Source of the DNA: Rhodospirillaceae bacterium
GTDB taxonomy: Bacteria > Pseudomonadota > Alphaproteobacteria > Puniceispirillales > Puniceispirillaceae
NCBI GenBank assembly: GCA_002731315.1
Contig: PCBG01000014.1
Span: forward strand, 16,246-80,245
Length of the DNA stretch: 64,000 bases
Direction of reading: 5' to 3'
Position 1 is the first letter of the stretch. The number at the start of each line of letters is the position of its first letter. Shown here piece by piece: positions 16,062-24,450 of this stretch. Both the position numbers and the translations under genes were made by a program. Below the pieces are notes generated by a model. That model saw only the letters and a program-made list of their open reading frames with translations, was not told the origin of the DNA and searched no databases.

Positions 16062-16086
16062 TCAGATTCCTAACTTTTTATTTAGC

Positions 16087-16440
16087 CTAACTTGCCAGCC
16101 GGCGCTGGGTGAGTTCTGCCGCGATCGATCTTGACAGTGGCCAGACTATGGCACTGCCGTCGGCAAGCGATTTTTGCAGCAGTCGCTGGGGCAGGGTGAT
16201 GACCTCGCATGCGCTTTCGGCGATGACTGGCGTCCTGTAATGCGTCAGTGCCAATGCCTCGCACACCAGCATCAGATCGCCAACCAGGCACATGACGCCG
16301 TCCGCGGCCTTAGCCTGACCCTTGTCAAGAAGATGGAGAAGGTCGGTTGGATCGCCTGCTATGATGATAGATGAACCTGACGCCACAATCCGTCTTGGAT
16401 GGCTTTCCCAGTCGATCAGCGTGGCCAATTTGTCGCGCAT
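16087..16440 (-). CDS. Second stand-alone cyclic-nucleotide-binding-like protein
   Basis: The 117-residue product has the alternating strand-and-turn pattern of a Crp-type beta-roll: IVASGSSIIIAGDPTDLLHLLDKGQ, then CLVGDLMLVCEALALTHYRTPVIAESACEVITL, which resembles the cassette and last strands. The similarity is weaker than in its neighbour and rests on pattern only. There is no DNA-binding domain. First gene of a minus-strand unit of two or three genes. Confidence 0.55.
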   Translation of the reverse strand: MRDKLATLIDWESHPRRIVASGSSIIIAGDPTDLLHLLDKGQAKAADGVMCLVGDLMLVCEALALTHYRTPVIAESACEVITLPQRLLQKSLADGSAIVWPLSRSIAAELTQRRLAS

Positions 16441-16578
16441 GTTGTCCTCCTGTTAACGAAGACGACATGGCAGGCAGAATGTTAGTTTTTTGGGCGCATT
16501 TAATGAATGTGTCGTTTGCAACAGGATTGGAACGCCACATCCTGCTGCAACAGATTGCGCACAACGGCTGAAATTAAG

Positions 16579-16869
16579 TCAGCTTTTTGACAGATCTTCG
16601 GCCATTTCGGCTGTGTCGATACATCGGTCGGCAAAGGACATGGTGGCGGCCCGGCCATGAAGATAATACATCCGCATAAGACCAAACCGTGCAGAGGCAT
16701 ACGCAACGGATTCCGGGTCACGGCGGATACCTGCAACCATGTTCAGCAGCGCTTCCACATTATCGCGGATAGCCTCTAGGCGCTCGACCTCATTTAGGGT
16801 CAGGCCACTATGCTGGCTCAGCGGCCGTTCGCCGCGCATGGCGGTTGGCAGATAAATCACGTCACCCAT
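16579..16869 (-). CDS. Small hypothetical protein coupled to a lipoprotein gene
   Basis: The start is placed at the ATG at 16869, which follows the stop of the upstream gene by one base (TGACATG); the open frame extends further but would overlap that gene. The 96-residue product is mostly helical, with the segment NEVERLEAIRDNVEALLNMV suggesting a short coiled coil. No family is recognised. Tight coupling means it is probably made together with the lipoprotein. Confidence 0.55.
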   Translation of the reverse strand: MGDVIYLPTAMRGERPLSQHSGLTLNEVERLEAIRDNVEALLNMVAGIRRDPESVAYASARFGLMRMYYLHGRAATMSFADRCIDTAEMAEDLSKS

Positions 16870-16870
16870 G

Positions 16871-17296
16871 TCAGGCCCCCTTGTCTTCGGGGCAGCGTAG
16901 CAATTTTGCACGGAATTTGTGCGGTTGGCCGGCGATTGCACTGTCGTAGAGGCCCAGCGGGATGATTCGGTTTGCATTGATTTTCAGCGCCGTGTTGCGA
17001 AGCATGATCAGACCGTGATCAAAACTTCCTAGATGCGAAATATTAACAGTTGTCATAACACGGCAGCCCTGCAATTGGGCGGTTGTGCTGTCCATGAAGG
17101 CAATATTTTCACTGCCGGCCATTGGTTCGGGCGGCGGCGGCGGTGGGCTCTCCACTTTCGGGGCAAGAACTGCACCGTCTGGGAGCCGGTTTTCAAAATC
17201 AATTACATACATATTGCAGCCTGAAAGCAAAGCAACGGCAAAGCCGACAATCGGCAGCTTCAGTTTCATCATTGCGAAGCGGGTTTTACCAAGCAT
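16871..17296 (-). CDS. Putative lipoprotein, DUF4156-like
   Basis: The start is the ATG at 17296 with GAGGAAGG upstream. The 141-residue product has a lipoprotein signal peptide with the lipobox LSGC, so it should be acylated and held in a membrane. A Pro-rich spacer (SPPPPPPEP) follows, then a small domain with CRVMTTVNISHLGSFDHG, LRNTALKINANRIIPLG and a final Cys near the end. That layout resembles DUF4156-type lipoproteins, in which two cysteines form a disulfide. Function unknown. It lies 92 bases downstream of the M23 peptidase gene. Confidence 0.65.
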   Translation of the reverse strand: MLGKTRFAMMKLKLPIVGFAVALLSGCNMYVIDFENRLPDGAVLAPKVESPPPPPPEPMAGSENIAFMDSTTAQLQGCRVMTTVNISHLGSFDHGLIMLRNTALKINANRIIPLGLYDSAIAGQPHKFRAKLLRCPEDKGA

Positions 17297-17388
17297 GACC
17301 TTCCTCACGGGCAGGGAGTGGCGACGGGCCACCCTCCATCAAAGGTAACGACTTGAACGCCGCGCATGTTAGAAAAAATCAAGCCTGA

Positions 17389-18903
17389 TTAGTTGGCCGT
17401 GCGTAGCAATTCACCACCGACACCGATGCGGTGGCCGATTGCAAAAAAGAATTGGGGATCGAGCGATTTCTCTCCAATCCGGATTTCATAATGAAGATGT
17501 GCGCCATCAACACGCCCTGTGCGGCCCATCCGCCCGACCACAGTGCCGACTCCGACATCGGCACCCTTGCGCACTGTTATCTTGGAAAGATGCGCATAGG
17601 TGGTGGCGACACCATATGCGTGACTGACCTGCACAGTCTTGCCGAAAGATCCCTTTTGGCCGGCAAAGGTGACTGTGCCAGGGGCCGTCGCATGTACCGT
17701 TTCCTGCCAAGTGCCGGCAAGATCTATTCCATGGTGAAAGCGCTTGGTCTTCAGGACTGGGTGGATACGATAGCCATATTCGCTGGTGACATAGAAATAC
17801 AGCATTGGCGGCTTAAGGGGTACTTTGCGCAGCATCGATCGATGGTCCTCCACGGCCACGGCAAGCCCGATAAAGTCCTGCGTCTCGATAAGCCCGTCAA
17901 AATCGTCTAAAGGTGGCATCAGCGTTTCGTTCAGCCCAAGGCCACCAAGGCTGCTGCGGATATTTGCAACCTCGCGTGCCATGGATCGCAGCACCTTCAA
18001 TTCGCGTCCGGCACGTGTCAGTACTGGCGGTTCTTTACCTGCACTGTCAGGCTCCAGCCCGCCTTCAAATTCCTGTGTAGGAGAAGCCCGCGGAGTGGGT
18101 GTTGTTACCATGCCCGCTGCCATTGCCAAAGGCCCGTTCAATAAGGGGCTTTCACCAGTATCATTCGGCACGTATGACAGAACATTGCCAGCCAGCAGAC
18201 CACCAAGGGCAGTATCACTGTCCGCCATGATCATCCGGTCATCATTAGAGCTCGGCACCGGCACTATCATGTCTGGTTCATGAAGGGTTTCGGCGTTCGG
18301 GGTGGACATAATCGCTGGCTGTTTTCGCGGCAGGATCACGATTGGCGCGGCATCGGTGGCGGCGAGCGAGGGTGGCCATTTGAAAACAGGTGCTGTCAGG
18401 GCCGCAAGCTCGATTGTCTCCTCCGTCTGATCGCCGCCTGCAAGCTGTGCTAGCCTTGCAAGGCTGTCCATGTCGGCTGACAGCATTCGTGCAGCTTTGC
18501 TGTTCGGCAGGTCGATATCCATCTGGCCACTTCCTGCCAGTTGGCTGTTCAGGCCAAGTGAATCAGACAAGGCACCACCATCCTCTTCATAAGAAAGGAT
18601 GGTCGTCATGTTGGCTTCGGCAGTGGTGATGGATTCATTGCGCACCACTTCGACCGACTTGAAGCCCAAGAAAAGTGTGGTTGCGGCAATGACCGAAGTT
18701 CCCACAATGCCGACAAAAGCGGCCCCGATAATCATCCCAGGTTTGACGATGAGCTCAACCGGCCCTTTGCGGGTCAGGAACAGGAAACGCGTTTCATGAG
18801 TCAGCCAATGTCGTCGACGCATGACCATTGGCCGATCAGGACTATCGCTCCGCAGCATCGGCGGCGTGACACGTTGTAATAGCCGTCTCAGAAACGAGGG
18901 CAT
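17389..18903 (-). CDS. Membrane-anchored M23 family metallopeptidase
   Basis: Peptidases of this family cut peptide cross-links in peptidoglycan. The 504-residue product has a basic cytoplasmic N-terminus, one membrane helix at about residues 57-80, a long low-complexity periplasmic region, a short coiled stretch (about 300-360), and a C-terminal LytM/M23 domain. The zinc-binding residues are present: H390 and D394 (HHGID) and H471 in HLH at 469-471. It is four bases downstream of a tail-anchored gene and divergent from three bactofilins, matching known bactofilin-endopeptidase pairs such as Csd1/CcmA. Expected role: local cell-wall remodelling. Confidence 0.9.
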   Translation of the reverse strand: MPSFLRRLLQRVTPPMLRSDSPDRPMVMRRRHWLTHETRFLFLTRKGPVELIVKPGMIIGAAFVGIVGTSVIAATTLFLGFKSVEVVRNESITTAEANMTTILSYEEDGGALSDSLGLNSQLAGSGQMDIDLPNSKAARMLSADMDSLARLAQLAGGDQTEETIELAALTAPVFKWPPSLAATDAAPIVILPRKQPAIMSTPNAETLHEPDMIVPVPSSNDDRMIMADSDTALGGLLAGNVLSYVPNDTGESPLLNGPLAMAAGMVTTPTPRASPTQEFEGGLEPDSAGKEPPVLTRAGRELKVLRSMAREVANIRSSLGGLGLNETLMPPLDDFDGLIETQDFIGLAVAVEDHRSMLRKVPLKPPMLYFYVTSEYGYRIHPVLKTKRFHHGIDLAGTWQETVHATAPGTVTFAGQKGSFGKTVQVSHAYGVATTYAHLSKITVRKGADVGVGTVVGRMGRTGRVDGAHLHYEIRIGEKSLDPQFFFAIGHRIGVGGELLRTAN

Positions 18904-18906
18904 GTC

Positions 18907-19278
18907 CTAGCCAAGCTTGTACCAGAGGATTGCGATAAGGGCGATATTGGTCAGAAGCTGAACAATGATCAGGGCCACTAGACCCTTGTTCATACCTTGG
19001 TTCCGGACGTTTAGCTGGAAAGATGGCATCGCTGCCGCCATTTCCAGTGCGCCCTTGGCTTCTGTCAGTGTTTCGGTGTTTGGCGTCTGTTCTTGTGCCT
19101 TTTTTTGAGCGGCGTTGCTGGTAACACCAACGACTGAAAATTCGGCAACCTCACCGGCTGGCTGCGATGTGATTGGACGTGACTCGATGGCTGTGCTTGT
19201 CTCGGCGCGGATAGCCGAGGACACTTCGTTTCGAATTTCTTCGATGCGTTTGCGGATATCGATTACGTCTTCAGCCAT
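18907..19278 (-). CDS. Tail-anchored membrane protein next to the M23 peptidase
   Basis: The 123-residue product begins with a predicted charged helix (IDIRKRIEEIRNEVSSAIRA), has a disordered middle, and ends with a single hydrophobic helix (about residues 98-119) followed by only a few residues. This is the layout of a cytoplasmic protein held by its tail. It is first in the minus-strand unit with the M23 gene and shares its intergenic region with the bactofilins. It might recruit one to the other; that is inference from position. Confidence 0.65.
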   Translation of the reverse strand: MAEDVIDIRKRIEEIRNEVSSAIRAETSTAIESRPITSQPAGEVAEFSVVGVTSNAAQKKAQEQTPNTETLTEAKGALEMAAAMPSFQLNVRNQGMNKGLVALIIVQLLTNIALIAILWYKLG

Positions 19279-19462
19279 TACAGAATTCCAGACCTTCGGT
19301 TAACGTTTTTTAGGTGGCGTCGTTACTAAATACAGAATACCAAAAATGTTTAACTCTCACGAAAGCGTTAACGACTGTATGCCAAATTTGTTACAATTCT
19401 AGAAGACGCAGGCTCAATAAATGTTTTCTGGAATTTTTTCGGATTAGAATCAGGAGGATAAA

Positions 19463-19810
19463 ATGTTCGAGCGGGGAAAGCAGGACGGCGCTGCTGAGGG
19501 TGTTGCGTCATTAATCGACGAACATATGCGAATCACCGGAAGTGTTGTGTCCTCCGGGGACATAATTCTGGCAGGTGGTGTCGAGGGAGAAATCAAATGC
19601 CGCAGCTTGCTGGTTGAAGACAATGCCTCGCTGACCGGCAATATCACTGCAGACGAGGCGATTATAGCTGGCAATGTGTCCGGCGAGGTGAAATCAGCTG
19701 TCCTGCGGATCAAGAGCAGTGGAAATTTTGAGGGTGTTATTCGTTCGAATGGCATCGAGGTTGAAGAAGGTGCGGTTGTGTCAGCGAAGTTTCGCAAAGC
19801 TCGCAAATAA
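19463..19810 (+). CDS. Bactofilin 1
   Basis: Bactofilins are polymer-forming cytoskeletal proteins that mark sites of cell-wall growth. The 115-residue product has a short N-terminal tail and a beta-helix core of repeated short strands with regular Gly/Ala/Val spacing (GSVVSSGDIILAGGVEGEI ... NVSGEVKSAVLRIKSSGNF). AGGAGG lies before the ATG. It is the first of three consecutive bactofilin genes. Confidence 0.92.
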   Translation: MFERGKQDGAAEGVASLIDEHMRITGSVVSSGDIILAGGVEGEIKCRSLLVEDNASLTGNITADEAIIAGNVSGEVKSAVLRIKSSGNFEGVIRSNGIEVEEGAVVSAKFRKARK

Positions 19811-19865
19811 CCGGCGTTTCGACCAACCGGCATTGGACCAAAGTTAAGGTCAGGGAGATAAGTAA

Positions 19866-20255
19866 ATGGAAAGATCACGTGCAATTATTGGTGCGGACGC
19901 AAAGTTTGTCGGCCAAATTTCGAATGTAAAATCAATTGAGATTGAAGGCACTGTCGAGGCCGATCTCGCTGCTGAGAAACTGTCCATCGGAGCATCAGGC
20001 AAATTTATCGGCCAGGTCAAAAGTGACCTTGTAGTGATTGGCGGTTCGTATGACGGGATTATGCAGGCCGGTTCTATCTGGGCGACTGAAACGGCACAGA
20101 TTGCCGGCGAAATTCACTATCAGAGTCTGCAGATGGATCGTGGTGCTGCGCTGAACTGCCGCGTGGTCCACAACTGGCAGGAGCCATCTGTTGCAGATGA
20201 AGCCGCGGGCGATATGGCCGAGGCTGAGACAGAAGAAGAACCAGTCGAAGACTAA
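19866..20255 (+). CDS. Bactofilin 2
   Basis: The 129-residue product carries the bactofilin beta-helix (SIEIEGTVEADLAAEKLSIG ... IGGSYDGIMQAGSIWATETA) and an acidic C-terminal tail (about 20 residues, rich in Glu and Ala). It diverges enough from bactofilin 1 that they are probably old paralogues instead of a recent duplication. It lies 55 bases after the first gene with its own ribosome-binding site (GGGAG). Confidence 0.92.
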   Translation: MERSRAIIGADAKFVGQISNVKSIEIEGTVEADLAAEKLSIGASGKFIGQVKSDLVVIGGSYDGIMQAGSIWATETAQIAGEIHYQSLQMDRGAALNCRVVHNWQEPSVADEAAGDMAEAETEEEPVED

Positions 20256-20326
20256 CCGTTTCTTGAAACCTGGCAACAGGACAGAAGACAGCCCGTCCAT
20301 ATGGGCAGTAAAATGGGGTAATAGTG

Positions 20327-20641
20327 ATGAGTAACGCTACAACGATCATCGAAGGCATGGTTATGGAAGGTAAGCTGGATGCCGGCGAGGCACCAGTATT
20401 GATTGCCGGCCATTTCACGGGCGAATTGAATGCGGTTGAGGTGATTCTCGATCCTACGGGCGTTTTTAACGGCCAGATTAATGCATCGCGTGTAGAGTTG
20501 TCTGGTAATTTCAACGGCAAACTGGTGACAGAGGCACTGGCTGTTGGTGCCACAGCGGTCATCGACGGTGACCTGAAAAGCAATGCGCTGACAATCGAGC
20601 TTGGCGCTGAAGTATCGGGCACAATCGGACGGAAATCCTGA
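20327..20641 (+). CDS. Bactofilin 3
   Basis: The 104-residue product is the shortest of the three and consists of almost nothing but the beta-helix (AGHFTGELNAVEVILDPTG ... VELSGNFNGKLVTEALAVGA). A GTG immediately upstream (20324) is in frame; the ATG is preferred. It lies 71 bases after bactofilin 2. A hairpin follows the stop codon and probably ends the transcript. Confidence 0.9.
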   Translation: MSNATTIIEGMVMEGKLDAGEAPVLIAGHFTGELNAVEVILDPTGVFNGQINASRVELSGNFNGKLVTEALAVGATAVIDGDLKSNALTIELGAEVSGTIGRKS

Positions 20642-20666
20642 TTGTGTGACATGCGATATCGCGCCC

Positions 20667-20691
20667 AGGGCGGTCAGGACTTGACCGTCCT
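20667..20691 (+). terminator. Strong hairpin after the bactofilin genes
   Basis: AGGGCGGTCA and TGACCGTCCT form a ten-pair stem (one G-T pair) with a five-base loop. It starts 26 bases after the stop codon. No T-tract follows, so it may act as a weak or Rho-assisted terminator or protect the 3' end of the message. Confidence 0.45.
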
Positions 20692-20777
20692 CTCATGTTA
20701 TCTCCTAATTTAGCGATCGATTGATTAAATAAAAGTAGGATGATGTACGCAAGTCATGGCTCGCACAATCGGATCAA

Positions 20778-21402
20778 ATGGTGAGGAAACAGCGGCGCAT
20801 TCGCATCTGCGCTCTTGAGCTGATTGCCAGCCAAGGGTTCGAAGCAATGTCGATGCGCGTGGCCTTGCCGCCGCTGTCGGCGTGCAGTTAGCAGCGCTGT
20901 ACCATCACTTTGCCACCAAGCAAGCGCTTCTCGCAGATTTGATGATAAGCCATATGCGTGATCTGCTGGCCGCCTGGCAAAAGATTTGTCCGGACCATTT
21001 GTTGGGACAGACCGCAGCCGCTTCTCATCGGCTTGACGCCTTTGCGCGCTATCATATCCGCTATCATATCTCATGCCCGCAAGAGGTATAATTGCCTATA
21101 TGGAACTGCGTTCGCTCTCGCCCGCACATTACAACGCTGTCAGTAAACTGCGCCGCAACTATGAAAATCTGCTCAAGGACATTCTGCAGGATGGGGTAGA
21201 TGATGGCAGATTTCAGATAGATGACATTCACGTTACCGCCATGGCGATCCTCGCCAAGTTGACCGGTATTACCACCTGGTATCGACCGGGTGGGCGGCGG
21301 TCTGCCCCCGCTGTAGAAATGCAATACGCCTTAATGGTAAGGCGCATGGCCGTTGATAAAATTGGGGAAACCCTGCCCGTGCAAAGGCAGGCAAAACATT
21401 GA
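20778..21402 (+). pseudogene. TetR family regulator, broken by two frameshifts
   Basis: Three frames together spell one TetR regulator of about 205 residues. Frame one gives RIRICALELIASQGFEAMSMR; the helix-turn-helix continues in another frame as LAAAVGVQLAALYHHFATKQ after a shift near 20858-20862. A second shift near 21090, consistent with one missing base, moves from PQEV to IAYMELRSLSPAH. The third piece runs to the stop at 21402 and holds the ligand-domain end with the ITTWYRPGGR motif. Either a recent pseudogene or sequencing errors; two separate shifts favour decay. Confidence 0.8.
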
Positions 21403-21567
21403 CTTGGTCACGATTGGGCATTGGTCCACAATCGGGCAAATAGAAATCAGACGGCCACGTTAGTGCGCTGACAGCTGGAAGGGAGACGAGGCTTCCGCCG
21501 CCATCGCCGCCTTTTTTGACCGCACTACTCCGCCTTGGGACAGATGAGCCGGTGCTTGGTTCATGCA

Positions 21568-22482
21568 TCAGGCGGCGTTCAGGGGTTCCAGCGTCAGTTT
21601 CATATGACGCACGAAAGCCCACGCCGCAACATCCGCACCCGTAAGGTTAGACCAGATGGCGGCATGCGCCAGCGCCACGGGCGGACTCTCGGACATAATA
21701 TGTACCAGGTCCCCGGCAATATCGCTGGCGGCTATGAAATAGCGTGGCAGGATGGCGAGATGATCCCCCATCCGCAAAAGGGATAGGATCATGTTCGATG
21801 GTAATTCATTCGCCTGAATGCTGTCGGTAATCCCCAGTTGCTGCGACAGCCGGTCCGCAGCTTCACGAATGTCGGTGCCAGGCTGATGCAATGCCCAGCG
21901 CGCATGGTCCAAATCATCTGTGGTAATGATGCCTTTGCCGGCAAGCGGATGATTCCGCGCTGCTACGACCACCATCTGGCTATCAAACAGCGGTTCATGG
22001 ACACTGCCGGCAAGACCAGCGCAAATAGATGGTGGGCCAATCACCAGATCAACAATATTGTCGCGCAACCATTCTGCCAGCAGGCTGCTATGTCCCTGTC
22101 GAATGTCCAGCCTTACCCCGGGATTGTCTCGAGCAAAGCTGGCGATTGGTCCCGGCATGGCATATAGGCTGAGCGTCGGCGTACAGGCGACACGCAATTC
22201 TGCATCATATCCACGGCGCAGATTATCAGTCAGCGCATTGATACGGCGTTCTGCCAGAACAATGGCATTGGCTTCTTGCAGAATGCGTTCGCCAAGCGAG
22301 GTCGGTACAATCCCTTGACGCGAACGGATCATCAACTCGAAACCCAACCGTCCTTCCATAAGCTTCATATTGCGGGTCAGCGCAGGCTGTGTCAGCCCGA
22401 GCGTCGTCGCGGCGCGGGTGAACGAGCCCGCGCGGATGATCTCGTGGAATTGCAGCAGATGCCGTGGATCAATAATGCGCAT
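21568..22482 (-). CDS. LysR family transcriptional regulator
   Basis: The 304-residue product starts MRIIDPRHLLQFHEIIRAGS, the standard LysR opening, so the ATG at 22482 is preferred over one 54 bases upstream (22536). The winged helix-turn-helix (SFTRAATTLGLTQPALTRNM) is followed by the long linker helix and two periplasmic-binding-like effector lobes. It is divergent from the GST gene at 22648; the AT-rich gap contains imperfect inverted repeats around CATAT that could be its binding site. Its ligand cannot be told from sequence. Confidence 0.9.
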   Translation of the reverse strand: MRIIDPRHLLQFHEIIRAGSFTRAATTLGLTQPALTRNMKLMEGRLGFELMIRSRQGIVPTSLGERILQEANAIVLAERRINALTDNLRRGYDAELRVACTPTLSLYAMPGPIASFARDNPGVRLDIRQGHSSLLAEWLRDNIVDLVIGPPSICAGLAGSVHEPLFDSQMVVVAARNHPLAGKGIITTDDLDHARWALHQPGTDIREAADRLSQQLGITDSIQANELPSNMILSLLRMGDHLAILPRYFIAASDIAGDLVHIMSESPPVALAHAAIWSNLTGADVAAWAFVRHMKLTLEPLNAA

Positions 22483-22647
22483 ATGGCAACATATCAAATT
22501 GCTATACATATGAGAAAGTGAATAAAAAAACTTCATGTTGCCTTACTGCCATGGCTGCTCTTTTGGCAGCGAAAGACTGGTGCTGACGCCGCATGCATGG
22601 CAGTCTGACACTTGGGATTCACCATCGGCGAAAGGCAGGGTGTGATT

Positions 22648-23256
22648 ATGGCGGGCTATCAGATCATGGGGCGGCCGATTGCCGGGTCCTTTTTTGCCGA
22701 ATGTCTGTTACGTGAGGCTGGACAGGATTATGAATTCATCTGGATATCTAACACGCACAGCAAGACTGCTGAATTTGCCGCGATAAACCCGCTGGCGCGG
22801 GTGCCGGTGCTGGTCTGCCCTGACGGGCATCAGATCATTGAGACTTTGGCGATCCTCAACCACCTGATTGAGGCCTTCCCGCAACTGGCGCCAAAGACCG
22901 GTAGTGCGGCACGCGATGTCATGTGGCAGCAGCTTTCAGTCATGGCTACAAGCCTGTATCCGGCATTACATCGCTGTTTTCATACCTATTATTATGCGCC
23001 AGAAGAGATGTTTGATGCTGTGCGCGACATGGCCATGAAAGATGCCGAACGCTGGTGGGATTATCTGGAGTCGCAGCTCGACCCCTATCTGGGCGGCGCC
23101 GCGCCGATGGCGGCCGATTTCTATCTGATCATGATGACTAGATGGGCGCCTGATCTTGATGCCGTCGTTGCCAGCAGGCAGCATCTGCGCACATTTGTCG
23201 GCGCGATGGAGGCCCATTCGACGGTGTCTGCTGTCAAGGCAGTGCACGCCAAATAG
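22648..23256 (+). CDS. Glutathione S-transferase family protein
   Basis: The 202-residue product has an N-terminal thioredoxin-like domain (about 1-78) with the cis-proline motif NPLARVPVL and a following ETLAILNHL stretch that would contact glutathione, and an all-helical C-terminal domain ending with AADFYLIMMTRW. The likely start is ATG 22648; an in-frame TTG at 22612 is ignored. The substrate is unknown. It faces the LysR gene across a shared promoter region, so LysR control is plausible. Confidence 0.85.
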   Translation: MAGYQIMGRPIAGSFFAECLLREAGQDYEFIWISNTHSKTAEFAAINPLARVPVLVCPDGHQIIETLAILNHLIEAFPQLAPKTGSAARDVMWQQLSVMATSLYPALHRCFHTYYYAPEEMFDAVRDMAMKDAERWWDYLESQLDPYLGGAAPMAADFYLIMMTRWAPDLDAVVASRQHLRTFVGAMEAHSTVSAVKAVHAK

Positions 23257-23283
23257 CCGGCTTTAATCGGCGGCTTTTCTTTT
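23255..23283 (+). terminator. Possible Rho-independent terminator
   Basis: AGCCG (23255-23259) pairs with CGGCT (23271-23275) across an 11-base loop that can pair further inside, and TTTTCTTTTG follows. It overlaps the GST stop codon. Confidence 0.45.
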
Positions 23284-23305
23284 GTTGCTTCCCGGGAGCA
23301 TGGTG

Positions 23306-24052
23306 ATGATCAAGTCACTGGTGTTTGACAAGGATGGTGTTCTCCTTGACCTAATTGAGACCTGGCTGCCTGTGATGCAGGGGATGGCCGAATATACGCT
23401 CAGCCTTGTGCCGGCTGATTCTGGCAGACCCGTCAGCCGGGCGATGTTGCTGACCAGTGTCGGCATCAATGATGAGACTGGCAGGGTTGATCCAAACGGC
23501 CTGTTTGCCCGCGGATCCTTTTTCGAGATTCGTGCTGTATGGCAGACATTGCTGCCAGCGGGCATGATCAATCTGCAGGAAGATGAAACCTACCGCAGCG
23601 AGGTCAAGAATATTGTACGCGAACTGGGGCGCGGCAATGCGGTGGCAAAGGGTGATCTTCTGACACCTTTGACCTTGCTGTCTGATGCGGGTTTCAAGCT
23701 GGCCGTGCTAACAAATGACAGCGAGGGATCTGCGCGCCAAGGACTTGAGGAGGTTGGAGTTGCGCATCTTTTTGACCCGATCATAGGTGCTGATAGCGGG
23801 CATGGCGGTAAGCCAGATCCTAGCGGCTTGTTGCATTGCTGTACAATGCATGGAAGTGCTCCAGCCGAAACGCTTATGATTGGTGATACTAGCGCCGATT
23901 ATGATGCCGCGATCAATGCAGCAGTTCGCGGTTTTGTGTGTATTGCCGATGATCCCGCGCACCGCCCAGATGCCGCGATTGCTGAATCAGATGTGATTGC
24001 ACGGCTGTCTGATTTGCCAGACCTGCTGGTCCGGCGTGGAAACATGACGTGA
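23306..24052 (+). CDS. HAD superfamily phosphatase
   Basis: The ATG at 23306 is chosen because GGGAG lies seven bases upstream and it starts directly with the fold. The 248-residue product has HAD motif I FDKDGVLLD (nucleophile Asp8, acid Asp10), motif II in VLTNDS, motif III Lys in GGKPDPSG, and motif IV in MIGDTSADYDAA, with a helical cap inserted after motif I. It resembles phosphoglycolate phosphatase/beta-phosphoglucomutase types. The substrate is unknown. Its TGA overlaps the next start (GTGA). Confidence 0.88.
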   Translation: MIKSLVFDKDGVLLDLIETWLPVMQGMAEYTLSLVPADSGRPVSRAMLLTSVGINDETGRVDPNGLFARGSFFEIRAVWQTLLPAGMINLQEDETYRSEVKNIVRELGRGNAVAKGDLLTPLTLLSDAGFKLAVLTNDSEGSARQGLEEVGVAHLFDPIIGADSGHGGKPDPSGLLHCCTMHGSAPAETLMIGDTSADYDAAINAAVRGFVCIADDPAHRPDAAIAESDVIARLSDLPDLLVRRGNMT

Positions 24053-24444
24053 CACGCAACACAGAAACGCCCGATCCATTCACGCCAGAGATATGGCACA
24101 GCCATGTCTATTTTGATGAAACCAGTCATAATCTTGCCGAGATGCTCGTTGCACGGATGCAGGCACATTTCCCTGCCAATTCGGCGATTATCTATGGTCG
24201 CTGGCATCACCGGGCTGTCGGCCCGCACCCTGATTTCAGTATCCAGTTGGCCTTCCCGCATGCGTTGTTTGCGGATGTCATGGTTTGGCTTGGACAGAAC
24301 CGTAACGGGCTGACCATCTTTACCCATCCCGTCACGGGCGACAGTGATGAAGCGCAGTTGCGGGACCATCGGGATCACGCCTTTTGGATGGGCGCGGCGC
24401 GTCCGCTAAAGTTGGCACAGTTTGGTGGTGTGGATCAGGCCTGA
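24049..24444 (+). CDS. DOPA 4,5-dioxygenase family protein
   Basis: A 131-residue product starting at GTG, coupled to the HAD gene. WHSHVYFDE near the start and WHHRAVGPHPDFSIQLAF and FTHPVTGD later are the conserved histidine-containing motifs of the small DOPA-dioxygenase family, a ferredoxin-like fold binding iron in the plant/fungal enzymes. Bacterial members are common and mostly uncharacterised, so ring-cleavage activity is not established. Confidence 0.85.
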   Translation: MTRNTETPDPFTPEIWHSHVYFDETSHNLAEMLVARMQAHFPANSAIIYGRWHHRAVGPHPDFSIQLAFPHALFADVMVWLGQNRNGLTIFTHPVTGDSDEAQLRDHRDHAFWMGAARPLKLAQFGGVDQA

Positions 24445-24450
24445 AAGCAG

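Noticed and set aside
15525..16073. A 182-codon plus-strand frame opposite the cyclic-nucleotide-binding-like gene
   Set aside because: The product is Cys/His/Arg-rich without any pattern, whereas the minus-strand frame spells a recognisable beta-roll with proper gene spacing.
19300..19375. CtrA box between the tail-anchored gene and the first bactofilin
   Set aside because: Several TTAAC half-sites are present (about 19300, 19350, 19367) but no pair has the seven-base spacing.
23306..24444. HAD and DOPA-dioxygenase-like genes as a new two-enzyme catabolic system
   Set aside because: They are coupled by a four-base overlap, but neither substrate is known and nothing else links them; coupling of unrelated small genes is common.
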